Numbered from the stretch's first letter, positions 18,781-28,623 are shown. The stretch: 41,009 bases of DNA from Verrucomicrobiota bacterium (GCA_019236675.1 JAFAIO010000265.1:1-41009); one strand, 5' to 3'. Notes: generated from the sequence alone by a model not told the origin. Program-made: numbers and translations.

Positions 18781-20610
18781 ATGATCGTTACCAGGACAAA
18801 AAGGCCGCGAAATGTTGATGCGCCGAGGGCTGCTGCAATTCTTTACGGTGATTGGGGCACCAGCAAAGCGTATGTGATCGGCTTGGCGTTTGCGGTGGCG
18901 GGTTACAGCTCGTTCTGGCTAATCGCAGCGATGTGCGTCTTAATGGCGTTGGTTGGGGTTAATTACATGGCCATTTGCCGGCATTATCCGAATGGCGGCG
19001 GAGTCTATGCCAGCGTTCGTCATCGATCGGAAGTCATTTCTATCGTGGGCGCCTTTTTGCTGATTGCCGATTATATCGTTACGGCTGCGATCAGCGCGCT
19101 TTCTGCCTTTCAATACCTTGGTTGGCCACGCCCGGAGCTTTGCGCGGGGGTCGCCATCCTGCTGATCGGCGCCATCAATTATTTTGGGCCGAAACATTCT
19201 GCAGGCTTGGCGTTCCTGGTTTCTATCCCCACGGTGATCGTGGTGGTTTTGCTCGGCTGTTTTGTGATTCCGCATATTAAGGAAGCGGTTGCGAACGTTC
19301 GTCCGCTTTCTGGTAGCTGGCTGCAAAATTGGAACGGATTTGTCGCGGTGGTGTTGGCCCTTTCGGGAGTTGAAGCGGTCGCAAACGCAACCAGCGTCAT
19401 GAAGTTGAACAAGGGCAGCACGGAGGAGAATCCGAATGTCTCGCATACTTCAACGCGAGCGATCATTTGGGTGATGCTCGAAGTTTGTATCTTCACCGCC
19501 CTACTTGGGCTGGGTATGCAAGCGCTAAACGGGCTGCAGATTCACGGCGACGAAGTCAATGCTCCGGGCGCCCCTGGGGTCAGAGATTACATGCTCAAGT
19601 ACATGGGACAGACATTTGTTGGGGGAGCTTGGGGGAGCGCAGCAGGAACGATCGCTGGGATTTGTGTGAGCGTGGTCTTTGGGGTGTTGCTATTGTCGGC
19701 GGTAAACACCGCGATCGTCGACCTGATTGCCATTTCTTACTTGATGTCGCGAGACGGGGAATTGCCCAAGAAGTTCGAGAAGCTCAACGCTTTCGGAGTT
19801 CCCACGCTCGGGTTAATTCTGGCTGCAATCGTACCGGCTGTTCTCGTTATCAGCGTGAAGGACATGGCCGGGTTGGCAGACCTGTACGCTGTCGGAGTTG
19901 TCGGAGCGATCGCGACGAATCTGGGAGCTAGCTCGACGGACCGTAAGCTCGATCTAGCCAGGTGGGAACGGGTGTTGATGTTCTGCACCTTTCTGATCAT
20001 GGCGGCGATCGAAATCTCCTTGTTCATCGACAAACCGAATGCCCGCCTGTTCGCGTTGGTCGTGTTGGCGGCCGGCCTGGTTTTTCATGGCTTGGCCTCA
20101 GAACGGGCGGCCAAACGGCGCGCGCTTGAATCTGCTCCAAAGCAGCCATTGCCGACGAGCCCGATACAGAATTTTCCGGGCCTTCTCACCCCGCTGCGAG
20201 AGGCGTCTGGCGCGCCCATGCTCTGCGCAGTTCGCGGGATTGGCCGGACCTTAGACTTTGCACTTTCTGAAGCCAGGGAAACTGATCGGCCGCTCTATCT
20301 GTTGTTCGTTCGTGAACAACCAATCCTAGCACCTGGCGACCGGAAACGAAAATGGACAGATGACGAAGAGGCAAGTGCGATCTTCAAATATGCGGGTGAA
20401 AAGGCGGACGGTGTCCAGATCTTGCCATGTTATGCGGTCAGCGATTCTGCCGCGGATACGATTGTCGATATTGCTGCGACCGTAGGCGCTTCCCGACTGA
20501 TCGTGGGGGCGCCGCAACGAAATATGTTAGTGAATCTGCTTCGGGGTAGCATCATCAAGAATATTTCTGACATTCTGCCGGAGGATATTCACTTTCTGGT
20601 CTATGCGTAA
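18781..20610 (+). CDS. APC-superfamily amino-acid permease with C-terminal universal-stress-protein-like domain
   Basis: About 12 hydrophobic segments; HYPNGGGVYASVRHRSEVISIVGAFLLIADYIVTAA; C-terminal DTIVDIAATVGASRLIVGAPQRNMLVNLLRGSIIKNISDILPEDIHFLV is Usp-like. Confidence 0.85.
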   Translation: MIVTRTKRPRNVDAPRAAAILYGDWGTSKAYVIGLAFAVAGYSSFWLIAAMCVLMALVGVNYMAICRHYPNGGGVYASVRHRSEVISIVGAFLLIADYIVTAAISALSAFQYLGWPRPELCAGVAILLIGAINYFGPKHSAGLAFLVSIPTVIVVVLLGCFVIPHIKEAVANVRPLSGSWLQNWNGFVAVVLALSGVEAVANATSVMKLNKGSTEENPNVSHTSTRAIIWVMLEVCIFTALLGLGMQALNGLQIHGDEVNAPGAPGVRDYMLKYMGQTFVGGAWGSAAGTIAGICVSVVFGVLLLSAVNTAIVDLIAISYLMSRDGELPKKFEKLNAFGVPTLGLILAAIVPAVLVISVKDMAGLADLYAVGVVGAIATNLGASSTDRKLDLARWERVLMFCTFLIMAAIEISLFIDKPNARLFALVVLAAGLVFHGLASERAAKRRALESAPKQPLPTSPIQNFPGLLTPLREASGAPMLCAVRGIGRTLDFALSEARETDRPLYLLFVREQPILAPGDRKRKWTDDEEASAIFKYAGEKADGVQILPCYAVSDSAADTIVDIAATVGASRLIVGAPQRNMLVNLLRGSIIKNISDILPEDIHFLVYA

Positions 20611-20683
20611 GGAGGAGCGGACGCGCGAGAATGGTGTAGTGAAAGCGTAATATCCAAAAAAAGGGACGAACCACCCCCAAGGT

Positions 20684-20780
20684 CGGAGGGGAGCCGCTTT
20701 TACGTATGCCGCTCCAGATTGTGCAGAGGTCTATCGCGCATATCGCTAAAAAGACGTGACCAGCCGCGGCTCCCTGTAGG
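20684..20780 (+). repeat. GAGCCGC-type hairpin element (diverged copy)
   Basis: cggaggggagccgctttta ... accagccgcggctccctgtagg. Confidence 0.6.
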
Positions 20781-20790
20781 CTTTTCATTC

Positions 20791-20882
20791 CCGGGGCGTC
20801 GCGTCTATCCGAACGCCATATCTGCAACGATTGTCGGCGTCGACACACCTGTGACCTGCAACAGGGAATGCAACGCCCTCCG
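20791..20882 (+). repeat. ~90-bp MITE-like element, copy A
   Basis: gtcgcgtctatccgaacgccatatctgcaacgattgtcggcgtcgac...gggaatgcaacgccctccg, alignable end to end with 39026..39123. Confidence 0.75.
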
Positions 20883-20946
20883 CGCGGTGCGTGTGAACGT
20901 CCGCCCAACTCGCGGAGGATTACGAGTACGAGGAGGAAAGTGGCCC

Positions 20947-21684
20947 TCACAGATCCTGGGTGCGGGGCAACATCACCAAATCGCGGACGGTCACGTTAAG
21001 CGGGCGGGTTAACATAAACAGAACTGCTTCGGCCACATCTTCGGAGCGCAGGCCTTCGCCTGCATCGGCGCGGCGATCGATTTCAGATTGATCGTGGATA
21101 CCCCAAAGCTCGTTTAAAACCATTCCGGGAGCGATGGCGCCAACTCGGATCCCTTTCTGGAGGAGTTGGCGGCGCAGGCCGTGGGTAAACGCTTGGATTG
21201 CATGTTTGGACGCGCTGTATACCGGTTCCCAATGAATCGCTTGATGACCGGAAATCGAGCTGCAAATGAGAATGTCACCGGCTGCTTGCGCCAGAAAACC
21301 TGGCAACACGGCGTGAACCGAATTCAGGACCCCTTTAATGTTAGTATCGATCAATTCCGCCCAAGCAGAGGGATTGCCATCGGCGACGTCCCCCGATAGG
21401 TAAAGTCCGGCGTTGGCAAAGAGAACATCCACTCGGCCGAACCGTTCGATCACAGTTTTCACACTCTTCTGAAGCTGGTCTACAGAGGTTACATCGCAGG
21501 TTAGAGCTAAAGCGTCGCCGCCGATTTCCTTGACCACGGCTTGTAGGCGTTCTGCTGATCGAGCCACTAAAGCCAGGCTAGCGCCATTGGCCGCCAGTAG
21601 TTTTGCGGTGGCTTTTCCGATCCCGGAACTAGCGCCGGTGATCAGGATGGTTTTGCCGGACAGGGGATGGGAGCGGGGAGGCAT
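20947..21684 (-). CDS. Short-chain dehydrogenase/reductase (SDR)
   Basis: KTILITGASSGIGKATAKLLA, DVLFANAGLYLSGDV, YSASKHAIQAFTHGLRRQL. Confidence 0.92.
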   Translation of the reverse strand: MPPRSHPLSGKTILITGASSGIGKATAKLLAANGASLALVARSAERLQAVVKEIGGDALALTCDVTSVDQLQKSVKTVIERFGRVDVLFANAGLYLSGDVADGNPSAWAELIDTNIKGVLNSVHAVLPGFLAQAAGDILICSSISGHQAIHWEPVYSASKHAIQAFTHGLRRQLLQKGIRVGAIAPGMVLNELWGIHDQSEIDRRADAGEGLRSEDVAEAVLFMLTRPLNVTVRDLVMLPRTQDL

Positions 21685-21690
21685 CTGAAA

Positions 21691-21867
21691 AGTGAAAAGT
21701 GAAAGGTGATTGGTGATTGGTGATTGGTAGTAATCAGTAATCAGTAATCAGTGGTCGGGTGGTAAGGAGTTCGAGCACAGTAGTCGAGGGTGTGGCGTGA
21801 TGGCAGTCGTTTTTTTGGGGAGTTACTGCTTACGGCTCACTGCTTACTGCTTACTGGTTACTGGTTA
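21691..21867. repeat. Heptamer array pair, GTGAAAG/GTGATTG/GTAATCA then TGCTTAC/TGGTTAC
   Basis: gtgaaaagtgaaaggtgattggtgattggtgattggtagtaatcagtaatcagtaatcagt ... ttactgcttacggctcactgcttactgcttactggttactgg. Confidence 0.9.
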
Positions 21868-22753
21868 AGGTTAGTGCTTTTACTAGGTCTGCGATGGCGG
21901 GGCGATCGGCGTCTAGCTCGCGAAAAGTGAGGGTCCAGTGATCAGATGGGATCAAGTCTTTGATTGGCCAAATCTCACAGACTCGTTTCTGGGTAATGGC
22001 CGGGTTGCCGATGAAATCGGGAACGATAGTGACGCCGAATCCTTGTTCGACCGCATGAACGACAGTTCGTAGGTCTGGTACAACGAATCGTAACTGGCCT
22101 TCCAGGCGGAGACCCAAAACTTGTTGCCAGAACCTACGCGTATTAGGGAGTTCGACACTATAGCCCACCCAATGTTGGGTCTTTAACCAGTTCGCCAAAT
22201 TGTTCAGATTCCGGAGCGGTTTTTTTGGTTTCATGCCTGGGGGGCCGATTAGAACGTAGCATTTCTCAGCCAGGATTCGGTATTGCAAGGCTCGTACGCT
22301 GGGCTTGGCTACACTGATAACGGCGTCCAGCATCCCGGACTGGAGCAAGGTGTGCAGTTCTCGCGGTTCCCCAAATGTTACGATGCAGGAAAAGTCATGC
22401 GCCTTGAGGCGTGGCAGTGCGAAGATGTCAAAGTAGTCGGGAGAAGTACCGATTCGAAGCGGTGTCTCTGATCGGTTGGGTGTCTTAGGATCAGCATTTT
22501 TCAAGATCCCTCGCGATACCTGATCAAGCTTATCGATGGACTCAAATACTTGATCGTACAGAGATCTGCCTCTGGATGTGGGGAGCATCCCGCGGACCGT
22601 CCGTTGGAATAGCGGCGCGCCTATCATCTCTTCCAAGCTGGAGAGTTGCTGGCTAACGGCAGACTGGGTCAAGTGGCGAGACCGGGCCGCCGATGAGACC
22701 GAGCCTTCTCGGTAGATGGTTAAGAAGGTACGGAAAAGCTCAGCGCTAATCAT
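21851..22753 (-). CDS. LysR-family transcriptional regulator
   Basis: N-terminal HTH FLTIYREGSVSSAARSRHLTQSAVSQQLSSLEEMIGAPLFQRTVRGMLPTSRG plus a C-terminal sensor domain. Stop TAA lies in a heptamer array. Confidence 0.92.
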   Translation of the reverse strand: MISAELFRTFLTIYREGSVSSAARSRHLTQSAVSQQLSSLEEMIGAPLFQRTVRGMLPTSRGRSLYDQVFESIDKLDQVSRGILKNADPKTPNRSETPLRIGTSPDYFDIFALPRLKAHDFSCIVTFGEPRELHTLLQSGMLDAVISVAKPSVRALQYRILAEKCYVLIGPPGMKPKKPLRNLNNLANWLKTQHWVGYSVELPNTRRFWQQVLGLRLEGQLRFVVPDLRTVVHAVEQGFGVTIVPDFIGNPAITQKRVCEIWPIKDLIPSDHWTLTFRELDADRPAIADLVKALTLTSNQ

Positions 22754-22843
22754 TAGATGGAATGAAGATGCTCTTTAGCATTATTAAATTGAGTTACGTA
22801 AGCCGTCGTTGATTGTCTAGCTATAATTCAATGAAAGGGACCG

Positions 22844-23416
22844 ATGAACGGAGTAATTGCTAACGCGATCCTGGTGCTGATGGTCGGGCTGACATCGGGC
22901 GAATCAATCAGTGCAGACGATGAGACCGGTTTTCGAATTGCCAGTCCGACGCTTACCGAGGGCAAGTCGATGCTCGACGAGCAGGTTTTAGATTCCTTTG
23001 GATGTACGGGGAGGAATCAGTCACCGGATCTGCGGTGGATGCGGGCACCGAGCGAAACCAAGAGCTACGCGATTACGCTGTACGATCCGGACGCACCGAC
23101 TGGCAGCGGGTGGTGGCACTGGGTCGTCTTTGATATACCTGTCACAGTGTCAGAGTTGGTAGCCGGCGCCGGGGACCCGGGCAAACACCTGCTACCGACG
23201 GGATGTCGGCAAGGCAGAACCGACTTCGGTCCTCCCGGATATGGCGGACCGTGCCCGCCGGCCGGAGATCCACCGCATCATTATCTCTTCACGGTATATG
23301 CCCTGGATACCGATAAACTGGATATCGGAGAAGGCGCGTCGCCGGCGATGGTAGGTTTCGTGATGCATCGGCATATCCTCGTGAAGGCGGTTCTTGCGGT
23401 AACCTATGGACGATAG
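22844..23416 (+). CDS. PEBP-family (YbhB/YbcL-like) secreted protein
   Basis: NQSPDLRWMRAPSETKSYAITLYDPDAPTGSGWWHWVVFDIP, DFGPPGYGGPCPPAGDPPHHYLFTVYALD. Confidence 0.9.
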   Translation: MNGVIANAILVLMVGLTSGESISADDETGFRIASPTLTEGKSMLDEQVLDSFGCTGRNQSPDLRWMRAPSETKSYAITLYDPDAPTGSGWWHWVVFDIPVTVSELVAGAGDPGKHLLPTGCRQGRTDFGPPGYGGPCPPAGDPPHHYLFTVYALDTDKLDIGEGASPAMVGFVMHRHILVKAVLAVTYGR

Positions 23417-23447
23417 CACTCATCTCCCCACCGGGTCCCCGACCAAC

Positions 23448-23490
23448 TTACTGCTTACTGCTTACTGCTTACTGCTTACTGCTTACTGCT
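23448..23490 (-). repeat. Heptamer array (TGCTTAC)~6 abutting a start codon
   Basis: cttactgcttactgcttactgcttactgcttactgct immediately followed by atg at 23491. Confidence 0.95.
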
Positions 23491-24261
23491 ATGTCCTCCA
23501 GTCGTGATCAATTCAATAAACAAGCTGCCTTGTACGCCACTAGTCCAGTGCATCGTTCCGGGCCGAGTCTGCCGGTTTTAATAGAGATGTCGGCTCCGGA
23601 AACGGTTGATCTGGTGCTTGATGTTGCTACCGGGACAGGGAACACAGCGCTGGCGTTGGCGCCATTGGTTCGTCGAGTCATTGGGCTGGACGTAGCGTCG
23701 GCAATGCTGGATCAGGCTCGAGCCAGAGCACAGGCTGAGAACATCGGGAATGTCGAGTTCGTCTCGGGATCCGCTGAAGATCTCCCGTTCTCGGATGCCC
23801 AATTCTCGCTGGTGGTATCCCGGCACGCGCCGCATCATTTCCACAACCTGGCTAAATTCCTCCGAGAGATCCGCCGTGTGTTGAGGCCGGATGGGAGATT
23901 CGTGGTGGCTGACCAGATCAGTCCGTCAGCGCAGCTTGCAGACTGGATTGATCGGTGGGAACGGACGCGGGATCCATCACATTTCCGGCAACGCACGGTG
24001 ACCGAGTGGCGTCAGATGGCTGAGGCAGCCGGCTTCTCTTGGATACGGGACCAATCAGTGCGTTATGAGTTGCCTTTTGATTGGTGGGTAAAACAGGCGG
24101 GATGTGAAGAGGAAACCATTAACGAGTTGCAGCGGCAAGCTGAGAAATCCGGTGAGATTGTGCGTCGCGAGATGGGGATCAAGTTTGATCATTCGGGCGG
24201 AGTCGTGTCGTTTATCGAGCCGATGATGGTGGCGCGGGTGGAGGTGAAAGGTGAAAGTTGA
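23491..24261 (+). CDS. Class I SAM-dependent methyltransferase
   Basis: DLVLDVATGTGNTALALAPLVRRVIGLDVASAML, EFVSGSAEDLPFSDAQFSLVVSRHAPHHF. ATG abuts a heptamer array and stop TGA lies in another. Confidence 0.9.
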   Translation: MSSSRDQFNKQAALYATSPVHRSGPSLPVLIEMSAPETVDLVLDVATGTGNTALALAPLVRRVIGLDVASAMLDQARARAQAENIGNVEFVSGSAEDLPFSDAQFSLVVSRHAPHHFHNLAKFLREIRRVLRPDGRFVVADQISPSAQLADWIDRWERTRDPSHFRQRTVTEWRQMAEAAGFSWIRDQSVRYELPFDWWVKQAGCEEETINELQRQAEKSGEIVRREMGIKFDHSGGVVSFIEPMMVARVEVKGES

Positions 24262-24271
24262 TTGGTGATTG
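24244..24271 (+). repeat. Heptamer array GTGAAAG/GTGATTG overlapping a CDS 3' end
   Basis: gtgaaaggtgaaagttgattggtgattg. Confidence 0.9.
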
Positions 24272-24296
24272 GCGAGTCCGGCCCACCAGTCAGCTT

Positions 24297-24971
24297 TCAT
24301 TCTGCGCTTTTCACATCCAGGATCTTCTGGTAAGCGTGAAGCGCATTTTGGTTGTGCTTCCGGATAACGGCTTCCACCTTGTCGGGGTCGCGGGCTTCGA
24401 TGGCTTCGAGAATTTGACGGTGTTCTTCTTGAGCCTCTGGTAACCGGTCAGAGAAAACTTCTTTTAAGAATACGCGGTGTAGCCGGTCCCAATGGTCGAG
24501 GACTTTGGTCATCACACTGGCCAGGAGACGGGTCCCGGCGCGGTCGCAAATGATTTGATGAAAGCGGCGGTTTTCTTGGGACCAGGCCTCAGCGTCGCGA
24601 ATACGAACAAGTTCTTCCATCTTGGTTACCGAATCTCTCAAGCTGAGACGTTCCTCCTCGGTCATATGGAGACAGGCGTACCGGCTACTAACGATCTCAA
24701 TCGTTTCGAGCAGACTAAAAACTTCGATTACCGACTCGGCTTCGATCGGTGTAACTCGTGTGCCAAGGAAAGGCTGAATTTCCACGTAACCATCAGCCTG
24801 CAATTGTTGCAGGGCCTCGCGGACCGGGATCGGGCTTACCCCTAACTGGTCCGCGAGATCATCGATGATCAACCGGGTGCCGGGAGCTAGTTCACCGTTC
24901 AGGATGGCCTCTCTTAGTGCCTGTTTCACCAATTCTTTTTTACTGCTGATCGAGTTTGTAATCCGCCGCAT
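24297..24971 (-). CDS. GntR-family (FadR/FCD-type) transcriptional regulator
   Basis: LREAILNGELAPGTRLIIDDLADQLGVSPIPVREALQQLQADGYVEIQPFLGTRVTPI, followed by an FCD-like helical domain. Confidence 0.92.
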   Translation of the reverse strand: MRRITNSISSKKELVKQALREAILNGELAPGTRLIIDDLADQLGVSPIPVREALQQLQADGYVEIQPFLGTRVTPIEAESVIEVFSLLETIEIVSSRYACLHMTEEERLSLRDSVTKMEELVRIRDAEAWSQENRRFHQIICDRAGTRLLASVMTKVLDHWDRLHRVFLKEVFSDRLPEAQEEHRQILEAIEARDPDKVEAVIRKHNQNALHAYQKILDVKSAE

Positions 24972-24975
24972 TCTT

Positions 24976-25122
24976 TGAGTGAGAAGTGATAGTGGGATGT
25001 GAGTGGCACGCCTGACGAATTTTTAGCGCGTCGAAGAGGTGAGGGGTGAGGCGTCGAAGGTGAAAGGTGAAAGGTGATTGGTTGGTGGTAGTAATCAGTA
25101 ATCAGTAACCGGTAAGCGGTGA
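24976..25122 (+). repeat. Composite heptamer array (GTGAGAA, GTGAGGG, GTGAAAG, GTAATCA)
   Basis: gtgagaagtgatag...ggtgaggggtgagg...ggtgaaaggtgaaaggtgattgg...gtaatcagtaatcagtaaccggtaagcgg. Confidence 0.75.
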
Positions 25123-25193
25123 TCACGTAAAGCAAGACTTGGGGGAGAGAGGGTGGGAACGATGACGTGAAAACTTTCCTGAGGCTTCTTAGA

Positions 25194-26003
25194 TTATGGT
25201 ATGAACTCGATGAAGCGTTTTTTGATCAGGGATAGCGCTTCGTTACCCGGAAGGGACCAGAGCTGTTCGTTGAAGATTTCAACTTCGATTGGGCCGTCGT
25301 ATCCTGCATGATTGACAGCGGCGGTCAGCTTGCCGAACTCGATAGATCCGTCACCCATCAATCCTCTGCCGTTCAAGAAATCTGGAGGCGGTACGAGCCA
25401 GTCGCTAATGTGAAAGGCGAAGATGCGGCTACCGGCGCGATCAATTTCCCGGTAGACATTTGGGTCCCACCACACGTGATAAGCGTCAATCACGACGCCC
25501 ACGGTGTCGGATGGGAATTCGTTCGCTAAAGTGTTCGCTTGTTCCAAGGTGGCGATGACGGACCGGTTGGCGGTGAACATTGGATGCAGCGGCTCGATGC
25601 CCAGTTTGACTCCACGTGCCTGCGCGTACGGAGTCAGGCCGGCAATGCCTTCACGGACCATCTCCCGGCTCCGGTCCAGCCCTGCTGGAGCGATTCCCCC
25701 GCATACTAAAACCAGTAAGGGACTGCCTATTGCCGCTGCCTCATCTACGGCACGCTGATTGTCGGCAATGGTCTCTATTCTTTCCTGATCGGATGAGTAA
25801 GGAAAGAAGCCTCCACGACAGAGGCTGGAAACTTCGATTCCCGATTCTTGAAGTAGTTGCCGAGTCTTCTCCAAGCCGACAGCATTAATCTTGTCGCGCC
25901 AAAGGCCAATGCTTTTGATACCCAGGTCGCGGCAGCCTTCGATTAATTGACTGAGATCCCATTGGCGAATCGAGTAGTGGTTGATGCTGAGTCGGTTAGG
26001 CAC
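25194..26003 (-). CDS. Sugar phosphate isomerase/epimerase (xylose-isomerase-like TIM barrel)
   Basis: KSIGLWRDKINAVGLEKTRQLLQESGIEVSSLCRGGFF, GVKLGIEPLHPMF, VVIDAYHVWWDPN, YDGPIEVEIFNE. Confidence 0.88.
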   Translation of the reverse strand: MPNRLSINHYSIRQWDLSQLIEGCRDLGIKSIGLWRDKINAVGLEKTRQLLQESGIEVSSLCRGGFFPYSSDQERIETIADNQRAVDEAAAIGSPLLVLVCGGIAPAGLDRSREMVREGIAGLTPYAQARGVKLGIEPLHPMFTANRSVIATLEQANTLANEFPSDTVGVVIDAYHVWWDPNVYREIDRAGSRIFAFHISDWLVPPPDFLNGRGLMGDGSIEFGKLTAAVNHAGYDGPIEVEIFNEQLWSLPGNEALSLIKKRFIEFIP

Positions 26004-26022
26004 GGGGCGGGGGTGGGGTGGG

Positions 26023-26157
26023 GATCAGTGATCAGTAATCAGTAATCAGTAATCAGTGATTGGTGATTGGTTGCCGGGGGCGAGCCAATTTGTATTTTTC
26101 ACCGATGATCTGGCATTCCGTTGGCTATTGGCTATGGGCTATGGGCTACTGGCTATT
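26023..26157. repeat. Heptamer array pair, GTAATCA/GTGATTG and TGGCTAT
   Basis: gatcagtgatcagtaatcagtaatcagtaatcagtgattggtgattgg ... ttggctattggctatgggctatgggctactggctat. Confidence 0.9.
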
Positions 26158-27307
26158 CTCCCACGCCGGCCAGATGCAGGAAACGCTGCATGCGGTCTGG
26201 TGCTTCAGGGTGGAGAAGCCCGGCTTGATCGGCGAGTTTGAATAGCTTTACGAGATGGGGGACGGATCTGGCGGATTCGAGGCCGCCAATCATCCTGAAA
26301 TGAGATTGGTGGCCGTTAAGATAGGCTAAGAAAACCAAGCCGGTTTTGTAGTAGTATGTAGGCGCCTGAAAGATGTGGCGAGCGAGCGGAACAGTCGGGG
26401 TTAGGAGCGCTAAGAACGTCGTTTTGTCTCCTCGGTCCAGTACAGCCAACGCGGCCGACGCAGCGGGAGCAATTCCGTCAAAAATTCCCAGTAAGGCGTG
26501 ACTGAAACCTTGTTCATCTCCTAGAATGAGCTCGGGATAATTGAAGTCGTCTCCGGTGAATAGCTTTACACTACCGGGTAGTTCACGCCGTAGGGCGATC
26601 TCTCGATCCTTGTCCAGAAGTGAGACCTTTACGCCTTCGACTTTATTCTGCAGGTTCTTAAGCAGACTTAGAAAATGAGTAGTCGCCAAATCAAGATCCT
26701 GGCTGCCCCAGTAACCTGCTAAGGCGGGATCAAACATTGGTCCCAGCCAATGCAGGATCACGCGATCTGCAGCTTGGTCTAAAACGGTTTCGTAGACTTG
26801 ATGATAATCTTCCGGCGCATGTGCAGCCGCAGCTAGAGCACGGCTTGCCATGATGACGATACGTGCGCCATGTTGTTCGATCCAAGCGCATTGTTCCAGA
26901 TACGCTTCGATAATCGCTTTTATTGAATGGCGTTGGTGAGCCGGCAACTGGTCTGTGCCCGCGCCGCACACGATCGGGAATCGGCTCGTTTTCGCGTCTT
27001 GAGCGGAACGTCGAATCAGATCTTTTGTGGCCGGCCAATCCAAGCCCATGCCCCGTTGCGCGGTATCCATCGCTTCGGCGACTCCCAGACCCAATGACCA
27101 GAGATACCGTCGATAGCCGAGAGTCGCTTCCCAATCGATGACGGGTGGTGCGCCCAAGCAATTTTCGGCGAGAGGATCGGCCACGACATGGGCCGCCGCA
27201 AATACCGAGCGGGACTTCGGATTTGTGTTGACCTCGAAGTGCGCTGGCTCGTGCAGTTGGTACGTCTCGAGAGCACCGGCTTCAGTTGGGAGGGAACAAA
27301 AAGGCAT
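26153..27307 (-). CDS. DUF993-family (dihydrodipicolinate-synthase-like) protein
   Basis: DWEATLGYRRYLWSLGLGVAEAMDTAQRGMGLDWPATKDLI, ILHWLGPMFDPALAGYWGS, KLFTGDDFNYPELILGD. ATG at 27307 preferred; the 5' extension translates a short repeat. Confidence 0.8.
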   Translation of the reverse strand: MPFCSLPTEAGALETYQLHEPAHFEVNTNPKSRSVFAAAHVVADPLAENCLGAPPVIDWEATLGYRRYLWSLGLGVAEAMDTAQRGMGLDWPATKDLIRRSAQDAKTSRFPIVCGAGTDQLPAHQRHSIKAIIEAYLEQCAWIEQHGARIVIMASRALAAAAHAPEDYHQVYETVLDQAADRVILHWLGPMFDPALAGYWGSQDLDLATTHFLSLLKNLQNKVEGVKVSLLDKDREIALRRELPGSVKLFTGDDFNYPELILGDEQGFSHALLGIFDGIAPAASAALAVLDRGDKTTFLALLTPTVPLARHIFQAPTYYYKTGLVFLAYLNGHQSHFRMIGGLESARSVPHLVKLFKLADQAGLLHPEAPDRMQRFLHLAGVGE

Positions 27308-27459
27308 GGAATGGTGGAGTGATGGAATGATGGAGTAGACCAATAAAACCGGTAGGCGATCCGCCAATTGCTAATCACCTTTCACCTTCTTTTCTCGCCG
27401 ATTCGACGCGCTAAATGCTTGCCTGTTTCGACCTTGTCGAGAAGCTCAGGGCAGGCCTC

Positions 27460-28623
27460 TCACTTATCGTTCTTCAAAGTGAGCTCGGGTAAATCGATCC
27501 AGCGGCGTTCCCGCCATGATTGCATTCCCGCCTCGGCGAGCTGAACGCCTTTGGCGCCTTCTAATAGTGAGTGGGGGAACGGGCCGCCCTCAACTACATG
27601 CCGAAGGAAGAGTTCCCATTGGGTCTTAAACGCGTTGTCGAACACCTGGTTATCAGGCACCTCGCTCCAATCTGCGAAGAAGTCGTGGGAGTCCGGCAGA
27701 TCCGGATTCCAGACTGCCAGGGGGGTACAAACTCGAGATTGGACGTGGCAATGGCGTAGTCCGGCAACTGCGCTGCCTAAGGTGCCGTCGACCTGAAGAG
27801 AGAATAGTTCGTCTCGATAGACCCGTACGCACCACGAGGAATTAATTTGAGCGATGACCCCTTTTTCCAACTCGAAGATCGCGTAGGCAGCATCGTCGGC
27901 GTTGGATTCATAGCTTCTGCCTTGCTCGTCTGCGCGCGCAGGAATGTGCGTTGCTCCCAGGGCGATGAGGCTTTGGACTGGTCCAAAAAGAGCCTCCAGT
28001 ACGTATCGCCAATGGCAGAACATATCGGGAATGATGCCTCCTCCGTCTTCTAAACGATAATTCCAGGACGGACGTTGGCCGGGGAGCAAGTAACCGTCAA
28101 AAACCCAGTAACCGAACTCGCCTCGAACGGAGAGAATGCGTCCGAAGAATCCACTGTTAACGAGTCGTTGCAGTTTGCGCAGGCCAGGGAGAAAAAGTTT
28201 ATCCTGTACGACTCCGTTTTTGACTCCGCGAGTTTTTGCAAGCTGGGCGAGCTCCAAGGCGGCGGTCAAATTGTCGGCGACCGGTTTCTCGCAATAAACG
28301 TGTTTGCCGGCTTCGATCGCAGCTTTGATAGCAACTGCGCGTTCGGAAGTGATCTGAGCGTCGAAATAGATTTCAGTGTTGCGGTCAGCGAGAGCAGTAG
28401 CCAGATCGGTCGTCCAGCGGGCAATTTTGAGCTCGCCGGCGAGTTCCTGGATGCGTCTTTGATCACGGCCGATGAGGACTGGTTCCGGATAAAGCCAGGT
28501 GCCATCTTTAAGCTGGAGACCGCCCTCTTTCTGCAGGGCGAGAATGGAGCGGATAAGGTGTTGATTACGGCCCATGCGGCCGGTAACACCGTTCATGGCG
28601 ATCTGGATGGTTCGACGAGGCAT
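27460..28623 (-). CDS. Gfo/Idh/MocA-family oxidoreductase
   Basis: AMNGVTGRMGRNQHLIRSI, KHVYCEKPVADNLTAALEL, PGQRPSWNYRLEDGGGIIPDMFCHWRYVLEALFG. Confidence 0.9.
   Translation of the reverse strand: MPRRTIQIAMNGVTGRMGRNQHLIRSILALQKEGGLQLKDGTWLYPEPVLIGRDQRRIQELAGELKIARWTTDLATALADRNTEIYFDAQITSERAVAIKAAIEAGKHVYCEKPVADNLTAALELAQLAKTRGVKNGVVQDKLFLPGLRKLQRLVNSGFFGRILSVRGEFGYWVFDGYLLPGQRPSWNYRLEDGGGIIPDMFCHWRYVLEALFGPVQSLIALGATHIPARADEQGRSYESNADDAAYAIFELEKGVIAQINSSWCVRVYRDELFSLQVDGTLGSAVAGLRHCHVQSRVCTPLAVWNPDLPDSHDFFADWSEVPDNQVFDNAFKTQWELFLRHVVEGGPFPHSLLEGAKGVQLAEAGMQSWRERRWIDLPELTLKNDK

Noticed and set aside
27300-27345. Short octamer-like repeat (tggagtgatggaatga), and a similar stretch near 32268..32300
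   Set aside because: Too short and imperfect to claim as an element, though worth including in a genome-wide repeat survey.
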